Positions 49,801 to 58,100 of a DNA stretch of 64,000 nt are shown in pieces. The stretch is from Struthidea cinerea (lineage: Eukaryota; Chordata; Aves; Passeriformes; Corcoracidae), in the NCBI GenBank assembly GCA_013397865.1, contig VZTI01005062.1, forward strand, positions 1,073,696 through 1,137,695. Direction: 5' to 3'. Within the stretch, counting starts at the first letter, position 1, and each line of letters starts with the position of its first letter. Below the pieces are notes generated by a model, which saw nothing but the letters and a program-made list of their open reading frames with translations, had not been told where the DNA came from and did no database searches. Made by a program: the position numbers and the translations under genes.

Positions 49801-52800
49801 CCTAAGCTAACCACCAGAGCCCGCCCCCTGGGTCTGCCATCCATGTTTCCTTCATACAAACGTGCTGATCCCCTCTGTGGGTGGTAACTGCTTAGAGCTG
49901 TAATGCACAGCCAACACTGTGCTGAATCAGCACAACTGCCAACAAAAGAACTCCTTTTTTCATTCCCTCTGTGCACAAATCCAGTTTGCTGCCACCCTGG
50001 CTTGCAAGGGCAGGGATGGGGACAGCGTAATACAGTAGGCCAGCAAAGTGGTTGTCTTTGCTTCCATAGGGCAGGAAGACTAAAACTCCCAGGAGCACAG
50101 ATAAATCTTCCGTTGCTTTAAGCTGTGCCATGCAGTCCTTTAGGGGTTGGCTTAGTAGAGCTGTTTTGATAAATAGTGTCCATGTTGTGGTGGTAGTTTG
50201 TTTTCTCTGCTTTTTTTGCCAGCCTGGGGAGTTTTTTTGGGTTGTGATGTATAGGCTCCCTCAGCCTGAGCCATGTCAAGGATGTCATATCACAGTAGAA
50301 GTGGCTCACAATTTTCAATTATTTTCTTTAGTGCCTCAGCAGAGATGCAGTTTTAAATATGTGTTTTGGCTAGAAGCTTTCCTCAGAGGGGTTAGCCAAT
50401 GTATGCACACTGCAGACACTGATGAAATCAAGACAATACTTTGCATTCCATTTTGTATCTGATGACCTGTAGCACAAAATTAGCATGCTTAGTTTTATAA
50501 TATCCAAGAGAATTATGATATAGTTACACTTTCACTGGTGAGGAAACTGAGGTTCATTGCATTGTGTGTACCTGTGGTTTAAACAGCAATAGACCTCACG
50601 GTCTGTAAAGGGTCCTGTCAGCTGGGCTGTAGCCAAGAGTTTTTTAAAAGCTTTGGCAGGTTTCCTGACCTGCCAATTCTGAGTCTTAATCACGGGATCC
50701 CATGTTGTCAGTACAGTGTATCTGCTTCTATGCCAAGTTAAATAAAATGCAAGTCAGAACGCCTATGCCTTTCACATTTTCCACTCTGTTTTCATCATTT
50801 TTTTAAAACAGAGAAAGCAAACCATTAAAACCAGTATTCTGTGTATGGTTCTTTCTGTGCGGATGTCTTGATATTTTTTGTTCAGGGACACACATCAAGA
50901 CACAGTTTACATCTATAAATAATACTGCTCCCAGTACATGGTGGGCATTCCAGAAATTTTCCTTCTGTACTTGCACACATACTTAATTTTAATCAGAAAT
51001 GTACCAGTTCAGAAAACCAGAAAGTATTTTTAGGATTGGGTGAGGATAAACTATAGCCTGATAAGTGTGACAAAGATGAATGGGTTAATTTGTATTGCTC
51101 TGTAACTTCCATAAGGGTAGATCCCCAGGGTATGTTTCACCAGTGAAAGAATGTTTTGAAAATGTAGTGTATAACCTGATACCTGTGAGGATGTCTCTGA
51201 CAAACCTGACAGAACTAGAATTCAACTCATGCATTTTATGCAAAGCTAAGTTGAATTATCTCTCTCTAATGCATATTTAAAGCAGAGGTCTTTTTTTTTT
51301 TTATTCTACATTCCATCAGATTATTTAAACAAATAGAGGGCTTTGCTCCATTGGTGTACCTTCCTAAAACTGCTCAGTCATTTTTCTGTAGGTAGTGTAC
51401 TCCTGATGCTCAAAAACCAACCATGTGACCTGAACAAAGGTGACTGAGTGAAGAGGCTTCTTAAATCAGCTCATGAGTTGTCAAAGAAAGGTAATTTCAC
51501 ATAACATGGGGGCCTCCTTAATATGGGGGCCTGAGTCTCAAGATGAGAAGAGTAGGAAATAGATTCCAGAACTCTCTTCCCTTCAGACTGTGAGGTCCAG
51601 GAGCAGATCCAAAATTCTTCTCACCTCTTTGGTGTGAAAATGCAGTCTTTGCAAACCACTAGGCCCACACTGGAATAGGCAATGTGGGAGATACAGCCTA
51701 ATCCTAAATACACATCTGCAGTGTTAGTAGTCCTCAGAAAAATTGAGTACATAACTAGTTTCATTTATAAAATATCCTGCTGAACAGTTAGCAGCATGGC
51801 CTCTCCCAGGCCCATTTCTTCTTCTTCTCCTGCTGTACCAGGGCTGAGCCCAGCCCCCTGACCATTGCACATTCTCCAGAGGCACTTGGTATTGCTCCCT
51901 CTGTTTCTCGTTCATATTCTGGTGGGGTGCTTTGGCTCTGTGCCCACCTGAGTTCCAATAGCAGCATATAGCATGGCTGTTAATGAACAAAAGCCTTGCA
52001 CAGTGGCTGGATCGAAGCTAGGAAAGGACAGACATTGTGGGAAAAGGCTTTAAGTATTTCCCTTCTGCACTAATTCCTGTGCCTTACTTCTGCTCTCAAA
52101 AGACAGGCAAGTGCCACACATTCGGGATTTACTACCATTTTGCTTTCTAATGCAAAACGTGCTGTAGTATTTTGATTCTGCTTCTCTGGCTGTTTCTGCT
52201 TCTGTTACATCCCCAGGCTTTCCTTGTATCCCTAATTGCTGACTTCTGAACATCACAATGTAAATAGCTTTTGAACCTTGTTATTTGATACCATAACTTT
52301 CAGTACTTAGAACTTTATTTAGGTCAAATAGAACAATCTTTAGCAAACAGCCACGATAGCAATATGCCCCCTGCAGTGCCTGGCCCTGGATGAAAGTTCT
52401 GACATTGTATTATGGTTAGGGACCTGATGCATTTGGACAGACTGTATGACTTCAATTTAGACTTCACTGTTCTGACACTTGAATGGTCTCATGGAGCAAC
52501 TGTATAGAGTGGAGCCAGATTCCAGGGATCGTGAAAAATTGAGATGAGTGAGGGGTCTTCATGTGGTTAGGGACTTGTTGATTCACTGAGGGGGTAGGCC
52601 CTCAATACCTAAATATCCAAAAAAATAGCATTCAGGGTGCACAGGTAACCAGTCTGTCTGTTTGTCCTTGTTCCCCAAGGTTTTCCATGCTGAGCCTGGA
52701 GTTTGACTATATGTGCCAGTATGACTATGTGGAGATCCGTGATGGGGACAATTTGGACAGTCAAATAATAAAGAAATTCTGTGGAAATGAGAGGCCACCT

Positions 52801-55800
52801 CCTATCCGAAGCACTGGGTCTTCACTCCATGTCCTCTTCCAGTCTGATGGATCCAAGAACTTTGATGGATTTCATGCTGTCTTTGAAGAAATTACAGGTA
52901 AAGTAACCTAAAAGTGGAACATGCCACTCATGCTCATTAATTCAATTTCACTAATCTCTTTCCCTGTTTTGCTTCATTAAAAACTTTCATGCTGTGTTGC
53001 CAGCAGCAACTTACATAAAGTCAGTGTGGGGAAGATTCAAAAGCTGTCAGATGGCATGTGAATGTGAGACTCTTCTAAAAAAGACTGAATTCCTTCTACT
53101 TGTGTGAAGAACAAGCACATCAGCCAGCAGAGAAAAGCTGCTGTTTTGTGTGACTTTTCTGTTTGAATCGAAGAATTAAGAGCACAGAAGGAAGTAGAGG
53201 AAGGGCCATGTGTATCTGCAATGGCAGAATTGCTCAATGCTGTATGCAGAAGCAGAGTCGCTGTCTCAAGCAGCAAAAGCCTTATGCAAAGTCTCATAGA
53301 TAGCTCAGTGAAAATGCCCTGACAGAACACTTGTGTTGGCTCATGTACCATTAGGAATTAAAAAAAATACCCAACAACCAAGACCAAAACAAACAAAAAA
53401 AAACCCCAAGTGTGTACAAAGAATGGATTATTTTCTTAAAGAAAAAAATAAAAAATGAAGAGGCGTTTCTCATTCTGTGATGATCTCAGTGTTATGAATG
53501 ACAGAAGGAGGGCTCCAGAATTACTGGTTTTGTTACTACTCAGTGCTTGAGTCCCCTACATTGCTTTCCATAGTTTCTTTCTGGCTACAAAATAGCACTG
53601 AGAGTGCAGCTGGCTCCTCATTTTGCCATTGTATTTGCGGCAGCCTCTGCACTCTTCCTGGATCTTCCTTGTTTAGCTATGTAAGGAATTTTGGTCAAAT
53701 CTATCTACAGTACTCCTGGCACAGGAGGTTGATCAGACTGTGCTGCTTTGCCATAGCTAAACCCTGCAGGATCTATGACTCACCATAACTTGCCTCCTGT
53801 ACACCCTGGTGACCCACATTTCATGAGGTCATCCAGGGTATATCTGGCTCAGGAAATTTAGGTAGTTTATATAACCCTTGTATAAATACACAAACCTAGA
53901 GTGCATCAGCTCTTAACAATGATCAGAGGAGCAACTAGCAATCTGAAATGTTCATACTTCTGGATGCAGCACCTATGCCATTTCTCAGCCTGCCCTGTTT
54001 TTCAAATGTCACCTTTAGGATCTGTCAGCAGGAGCAGTTAGCTATTGATAGTTTGCCTGGGCTTACAGCAGGAGAGGTGATATAGAACAAATGAGTGTGG
54101 CGTGGGCTATGTTGCATAAGGGCTGCCTACACTCAGGCAACTAACATTTTCCATATGGTGCAAGCTGAATTGGTTCTGTTTTCTCTGCCCAGCAGGGAAC
54201 ACTCGGTATTTGAATATTGTTGAGTACTTTATTTCCGTCCTGTTTTGAATGGTAATTATTCTGAGGCTATGAGGCTGCAAGTGTGGTAATCCACACAGAG
54301 CACATTGTAAAGGGCTTCTCAGAGTTTGTGAGGAGCTCTATTTGTGCACTTTATTATGAGGCTGTTCTGGTCTAATGTGTAGTGCAGTGAAAGGCTTTTC
54401 AAACACTCCCAGTGTCTTTTTATGTGGAGCACTAACCTGGCCAGCAGGACCATTTAAGGGAAGAATACAGTGTGCATGGGGCAGCATAGAATTGAAAACG
54501 GGGGCAGCACAGGATCGAAAGCTCTGGCAGCACACTGAAAACTGAAGCATTTACCCTGAAATTTCCTTCTGTGCACAGCACTGTGGAAGAGCCAAGGTCC
54601 CCAGAACAGATTTCACTGGGCTTACTAAAGCAATTCCCTATGCTGCAGGTGAGAGCAGCAGCAACAGAGGTGCTTACAGGATGTGAACTAGGACATGAAG
54701 GTGATCTGGTGTCCCCAGCAGCTTAGTGGTGTAGTGGAAAGGACTGAAGAAACATGTCAAAAGTGAATTCCTTCCTTTTCTGCCTCCTCTTCCTGTGAGC
54801 TTAGAAGTCATAGTCTGCTGAAGTAGGGGCACTGACTGCACAGAGATCACTGGTTCAAATGCCAGAAAGGTCTTGATTGATACAAAATAAGTTGCAAAGC
54901 CTATATCTCCTTTAGGAAAGGTCACTCTGTGTGTAGTTATTAAAGGATGAAACCACACAACCTGCTGTGCTGCCTAGTCTGGAGGCAGGTGCTTGGTCCC
55001 ATCCCATGCCAAGTGTGAAACGGGAACCAGTAATTGGCATGAGTGACTAGAAGTCACTCAACAGAATTCAGATGAGAAGCGTGGGAGGCCAGATGGGGAG
55101 CAATCAGAGTCTCTTAAGGATTAGACATATGCTGGATGAAAGCCTGTTACTGACTTTCAATAGCGCTTTCCTTTCTGTACCCCCAAGCTAGCAACATAAC
55201 ATAGTGGCTTTAAACTTTTGTAGTATTGTCCCTTGTTGTTTGACTTAAGCCAGGAAATCAAGACTCCTTAAAACAGAAAAAATATTGAGTGGTTTTTAGT
55301 ATCAGGCATTTTCAAGGACAGTATCTGACACTTACCCTTGTTCACTTGACATGCTTACTTTTCCAGAATCATGAGACAAAGCTGGGAAAAAGACAAAGGT
55401 TCACTAGCTTCAACCAGTGACTGCAAAATATCAGGCTGTAAGGAGTCTTCTGCTTCTCCTTCCCTTTCTCAGTGATATTTTACATTAGTACAATTGCTAC
55501 ATATATATTTTCTTCTAACGAATGAATTACTGTCTTTAGTCAGGCCTTAATCTTCAATGAGACATGGAAGATATTAATTGCCCGGCCATGTATAAATTGC
55601 TTTTACATCACCACATGAAACCTCCAGAGAAATCCGTATGTGGCATCTATATATTTCTTACCTCATGCCATCTGGATATCAGAAACTTCTCCAAGAGAAG
55701 CTGCTCTGAGGTCGGTCCATATGGTGGCAGTGACAGATCCTGGCACATGGGGGCTTTTCCTGAGGTGGGAGACACCCGAGCAGCTTGTGGGAGGTGCTGA

Positions 55801-58100
55801 GGAGATCTGCACTTTGCCAGAAGAAGCACCCCTCTGTATGCCCATGCCTTTCAGTGCAGCCCAGGGAGCAGCCAGGGGTGTGTGGCAGTTCATGGCACCT
55901 TGGGAGTGCAGGGAGGGCAAGGTCCTGCTCCAGCTGCAGAGCTGAGCCCAGGCAGGGGTCAGCACCCCCTGGGAGGGAGCGCAGCCGTGGTGTCGCCTCG
56001 GCAGGAGCTATGTCCTCTGCACGCGCCAGGAAGGAGGTGGCCACCCAGGCAAGGCTCCCACATAAACATGGAGCCATCCAGGTCTGGCTGCAGGGAGGGC
56101 CAGAGCCTGTCTCTTTTGACTCAGTCATCGCTGGCAACCGCTCTTCCCACACTTCTCAAGCAGATGGACTGCAAGGCAAGGACTGGGCAACCAAAGTCCT
56201 TCCCACCATAAGAGATCAGTGTCGTGACCTCCTGAGGAATCTGAACATACATAAGTCTATGGGACCTGATGACATGCATTCCAGAGACTTGAGGGAACTG
56301 GCTGATGTAGTTGCCAAGTCACTTTTCATGATATTTGAAAAGTCATGGCAGTTAGGTGAAGTCCCTGGTGACTGGAAAAGAGATAAAGATGCACCCATTT
56401 TTAAAAAGGGATAGAAAGGAGGACCCCAGAAACTACTGACCTGTCAGCTTCACCTCTGTGCCTGGGAAATTCATGGAACAGATCCTCCTAAAAGCTGTGA
56501 TAAAGCACATAGAGGACAGGGAGGTGATTTGGAACAGCCAGAACAGCTTCACCAAGGGCAAGTCCTGCCTGACCAATCTAGTGACTTTCTACAGTGGAGG
56601 GACTACATCAGTGCACAAGGGAAGGGCTACAGATGCCATCTCTGTGGACTTTCGTAAGGCCTTTGGGCACAGCCACAACATCCTTCTGGCTGAACTGGAG
56701 AGAGATGGATTTGATGGGTGAACTGTTCAGTGGATGAGCAATTGTTTGGATGTTCAGATCTAGAGGGTAGAGGTCAACAGCTCAATGCCCCAGTGGACAT
56801 CAGTGACAAGTGGTGTCCCTTGGGAGGCCATATTGTGGTTTGGATTTTGTATGATAACACACTAATATTTTAGTGATTGTTAAGTAGTGCTTACTGTAAA
56901 TCAAGGACTTTTCAGTTTCCCCTGCATTGCCAGTGAGGAGGTACACAAGAAGCTGGGAGGGAGCATGGCCAGGACAGCTGACCCAAACTGGCCAAAGGGA
57001 TATTCCATACCACAGAATATCATGCTCAGCATATAAACTGGGGGGGATTTGTTTGGGAGCATGGTTTGCTGCTTGGGGAGGGGCTGGGCTTCAGTCAGTA
57101 GTGGGGTGAACAACTGTGTTGTGGATAGATAGTTTTTTTCTCTCCAGTGTTATTTCTCTCTCTCTCTCCCCCCCCCCAATGTAATTATTATTCCTATTAT
57201 TATATCATCATCATGATATTTTATTTTATTTCAATTATTAAACTGTTCGTATCTCAACTGATGAGGTTTACTTTTTCTTTCTCAATTCTCCTCCCCACCA
57301 GACATGGTGGGGTGGGTGCGTGGCTGCGTGGTACTTACCTGCCAGCTGAGGTTAAACCACAACAGTTCTATGCACTCATCTCCTCTTAGAACAGGCACCA
57401 AAAAACGTGTGTTATTACACCATGAAATTTGCTGGTATTTAATGCACAGTTACACATTCTGATGTTAAGTTATGCTGGTGTGTACAGTTTGATGTGTATC
57501 ATTGTTAGATTATTGTATGCAAGAGTTTCCCAGGGACAAAACAACTCCCAAAATCTAAACCAACAAGATCTGAGACACCAAAAAACCTGCAAAACCCATG
57601 GATCCCAGAACTTATTCCTAAACTCTGGGTTGAATGACAGGGAAACTGTAGGTTGCTAATAAACTTCTTTAATTTAGGCTAAGCTTTAAACATTAATTGA
57701 ACTTGATGTAAATTATTTTTCTTGCATAAATCTTTCTCAACCCCTTGACTTCAGTTAAAGGGAAATGGTAAAAGTAATGTATGCTGGGAAAATAACCGCT
57801 TATCCCTATTAGATCCCTCCCCTAGTTAAGTAAGAGAAGAAGACTTTTTGACATGCATCAGGCCCTTTACTGTGTCTTCCTAACTTCTAACCAAAACAGG
57901 TAATTTACCCCAAGACACAACCACCATGAGGAAAAACAGACAGGTTCCCCATCCTATGAGAGAACATGAACATTCTTGCTTTTCTTTTACAGCTTGTTCT
58001 TCATCTCCATGTCTTCATGATGGGACGTGCATTCTAGACAAAAGCAGTACCTACAAGTGTGCCTGTCTGGCTGGCTATACAGGGAATCGCTGTGAAAACT
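31681..58100 (+). CDS. PAMR1: PAMR1, first six coding exons (gene continues past the window)
   Basis: Spliced exons 31681-31753, 40320-40496, 41253-41381, 47265-47379, 52680-52897 and 57993-58100 give 820 coding bases, 273 residues plus one base, in one frame with GT-AG introns throughout. The order is signal peptide (1-~21), Cys-rich module (33-126), CUB (128-237) and EGF-like (239-273). This matches the N-terminal third of vertebrate PAMR1/RAMP, a ~720-residue secreted protein. In mammals it also has sushi domains and a trypsin-like domain in which the catalytic serine is replaced, so it is thought not to be an active protease. It was named for expression in regenerating muscle. Introns 1-3, 5 and 6 are phase 1 and intron 4 is phase 2. 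No disabling changes are seen. The remaining exons lie right of 64000. Confidence 0.96.
34868..34895. repeat. Poly-T tract (28 T)
   Basis: An uninterrupted run of 28 T in PAMR1 intron 1. The sequence on either side is not a recognisable retrocopy. Length is likely polymorphic or uncertain. Confidence 0.92.
38008..38155 (-). mobile_element. Old CR1 LINE 3' end fragment
   Basis: The + strand shows a diverged version of the minus-oriented CR1 end: 'agagtcatttaagttgaaag', 'ggacctctggaggtcacatg', and about 100 bases later 'gcaaggatggagacattcc'. In the CR1 consensus these correspond to 'tcatttaggttggaaaagacc...caaggatggagactcc'. It is more decayed than the copies at 16988 and 47900, so probably an older insertion. 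Confidence 0.68.
38605..38720 (+). repeat. MIR-like SINE (best-preserved copy)
   Basis: The order 'gagtttaattcctgactctg', 'gggaccttgagcaaagtcac', 'ttcacctcccttgtgcttca' and 'ttttcccatctggaaagagg' follows the MIR consensus closely (gttcgaatcccggctctgcc..., gaccttgggcaagtcactta, acctctctgtgcctcagttt, cctcatctgtaaaatgg). MIRs are ancient amniote SINEs and are only sparsely preserved in birds. Judged by eye. Confidence 0.55.
40320..40496 (+). CDS. PAMR1: PAMR1 exon 2: Cys-rich N-terminal module
   Basis: Encodes residues 25-83 and part of Gly84 (59 codons, phase 1 at both ends). The acceptor is TCTCTGCAG|AG and the donor CCAG|GTATAT. It holds ten cysteines, at 33, 42, 45, 46, 53, 55, 68, 69, 76 and 79, in the PAMR1-specific pattern. 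Recognition segments are NCPGAEWNIMCRECC and GYTIPCCRNEENECDSC, nearly identical to what I recall of the human protein. The open frame extends upstream into the intron to 40094 by chance; the acceptor, not a start codon, defines this exon. Confidence 0.96.
40497..41252 (+). other. PAMR1: PAMR1 intron 2 (756 bp)
   Basis: Short GT-AG phase-1 intron. No repeat or other feature recognised. Confidence 0.9.
41253..41381 (+). CDS. PAMR1: PAMR1 exon 3: second half of Cys-rich module
   Basis: Encodes Gly84 to the first base of Arg127 (43 codons, phase 1 at both ends). The acceptor is CTTTTTAG|GC and the donor CATGA|GTAAGT, a perfect donor. Recognition segments are CTIFENCKSCRNGSWGG and YCAECRAGWYGGDCM. 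The Asn96-Gly-Ser98 sequon is a plausible N-glycosylation site in this secreted protein. The C.C.AGW.G..C pattern resembles the end of an EGF/laminin-type fold. Confidence 0.96.
   Translation, partial: AAPSLRTASPVAMAPGEGHLMTSTSRESTVQSAELAGMEGTA
42008..42073. repeat. Exact 33-bp tandem duplication
   Basis: The 33-base unit at 42008-42040, beginning GAATTCCATCAGC and ending GTTTAAGA, is repeated with no mismatch at 42041-42073. The perfect identity points to a recent duplication or an assembly artefact. Confidence 0.97.
43200..43690. promoter_or_regulatory. Isolated CpG island inside PAMR1 intron 3
   Basis: A sharply bounded, very GC- and CpG-rich block, interrupted by N at 43400-43519, in an otherwise AT-rich intron. 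CpG islands of this kind usually mark promoters. A fair donor-like site CG|GTAGGT lies at 43557/43558. On the minus strand an ATG at 43885 opens a frame that runs at least to the gap, with no recognisable domain. It may be an internal or alternative promoter of PAMR1, an antisense transcript start or a misplaced assembly piece. The composition is directly visible; the function is inference. Confidence 0.5.
43400..43519. other. Assembly gap (120 N)
   Basis: A run of 120 N within the most GC-rich part of the window, as is typical where short-read coverage fails. The true length is unknown. Frames that appear to cross it are meaningless. Confidence 0.99.
47265..47379 (+). CDS. PAMR1: PAMR1 exon 4: first part of CUB domain
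   Basis: Encodes Arg127 (split) to part of Arg165, entering in phase 1 and leaving in phase 2. The acceptor is TTTGCTCCCCAG|GG and the donor TTAAG|GTGGGT. Cys128 and Cys150 form the first disulfide expected in a CUB domain. The segments CGQVLRASRGQILLEGYP and NARCEWTIH match PAMR1. Intron 4 splits the CUB fold, so exons 4 and 5 together form one domain unit. Confidence 0.95.
47380..52679 (+). other. PAMR1: PAMR1 intron 4 (5,300 bp)
   Basis: GT-AG phase-2 intron. It contains a CR1 3' end at 47900-48176 and a possible short MIR trace on the minus strand near 50520-50565 ('aggaaactgaggttc'). Otherwise no feature is recognised. Confidence 0.85.
47900..48176 (-). mobile_element. CR1 LINE 3' end fragment with octamers
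   Basis: Minus-strand CR1. The + strand begins with AGAATCACAGAATCACA, the reverse complement of the terminal octamers. It continues with 'gttggaaaagacctttgaga', 'catcaagtccaacctatgac', 'gggacagtgactccaccacc' and 'tccctgagcagcccattcca'. It is 5'-truncated at ~48176 and is one of the better-preserved copies here. Confidence 0.94.
52680..52897 (+). CDS. PAMR1: PAMR1 exon 5: second part of CUB domain
   Basis: Encodes the end of Arg165 to the first base of Ala238, entering in phase 2 and leaving in phase 1. The acceptor is TTCCCCAAG|G and the donor ACAG|GTAAAG. The segments LSLEFDYMCQYDYVE and SDGSKNFDGFHA are diagnostic. Cys177 and Cys199 form the second CUB disulfide. Glu172, Asp180 and Asp221 sit where calcium-binding CUB domains carry their acidic ligands (inferred from family knowledge), so this CUB may bind Ca2+ and a basic partner residue. 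If intron 5 were retained, translation would stop four codons into the intron. Confidence 0.96.
56112..56828 (+). mobile_element. CR1 LINE fragment, N-terminal half of reverse transcriptase
   Basis: The translation matches CR1 ORF2 from just before the reverse transcriptase into its palm: NLNIHKSMGPDDMHSRDLRE, VAKSLFMIFEKSWQLGEVPG and, in the next frame, FTKGKSCLTNLVTFYSGG and VDFRKAFGHSHNILL. The reading frame breaks near 56415 with a TAG and a one-base shift. A TGA follows where an arginine codon is expected, as CpG decay would give. In motif A the first Asp is kept (VDF) but the KAFD Asp is Gly. The FADD box is absent because the fragment ends at the LTR. It is inactive but better preserved than the other CR1 copies here. 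Confidence 0.92.
56831..57364 (+). mobile_element. Solo LTR of an avian endogenous retrovirus (ERVL/ERV3 type)
   Basis: About 534 bp bounded by imperfect inverted ends (5' TATTGTGGTTT, 3' TTAAACCACAACA); the 5' TG has mutated to TA. Inside are a TATA-like ATATAAA at 57031-57037, a T/TC/C-rich low-complexity stretch and an ATT-rich segment before a TTATTAAA-type signal. This is an order I recall from a common avian LTR family. Orientation is + (TATA before the A/T-rich end). No internal retroviral genes or second LTR are present. No target-site duplication is clear, since the left side runs straight into the CR1 fragment. Family assignment is from memory. Confidence 0.72.
57993..58100 (+). CDS. 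PAMR1: PAMR1 exon 6: EGF-like domain
   Basis: Encodes Ala238 to Asn273 plus one base (36 codons, phase 1 at both ends). The acceptor is TTTCTTTTACAG|CT and the donor AACT|GTGAGT. Six cysteines at 239, 244, 250, 260, 262 and 271 give the standard EGF 1-3, 2-4, 5-6 pattern, with the end CACLAGYTGNRCEN. The calcium-binding EGF consensus (D/N-x-D/N...) is not evident. The exon is a complete symmetric 1-1 module. The next PAMR1 exon should encode the first sushi domain and is not in the window. Confidence 0.95.

Larger units (their letters stand above)
52898..57992 (+). other. PAMR1: PAMR1 intron 5 (5,095 bp)
   Basis: GT-AG phase-1 intron. It contains an A/C-rich patch at ~53358-53410, a CR1 reverse-transcriptase fragment at 56112-56828 and a solo LTR at 56831-57364, both in sense orientation to PAMR1. 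The segment 55700-56110 is moderately GC-rich, with chance open frames on both strands. Confidence 0.85.

Noticed and set aside
49536..49976. 146-codon minus-strand frame in intron 4
   Set aside because: Antisense in an intron with no family similarity; its cysteines show no known spacing.
55679..56152. 157-codon minus-strand frame and overlapping + frames next to the CR1 in intron 5
   Set aside because: Only the part after ~56112 on the + strand matches a known family (CR1); the rest is unrecognised and overlaps on both strands.
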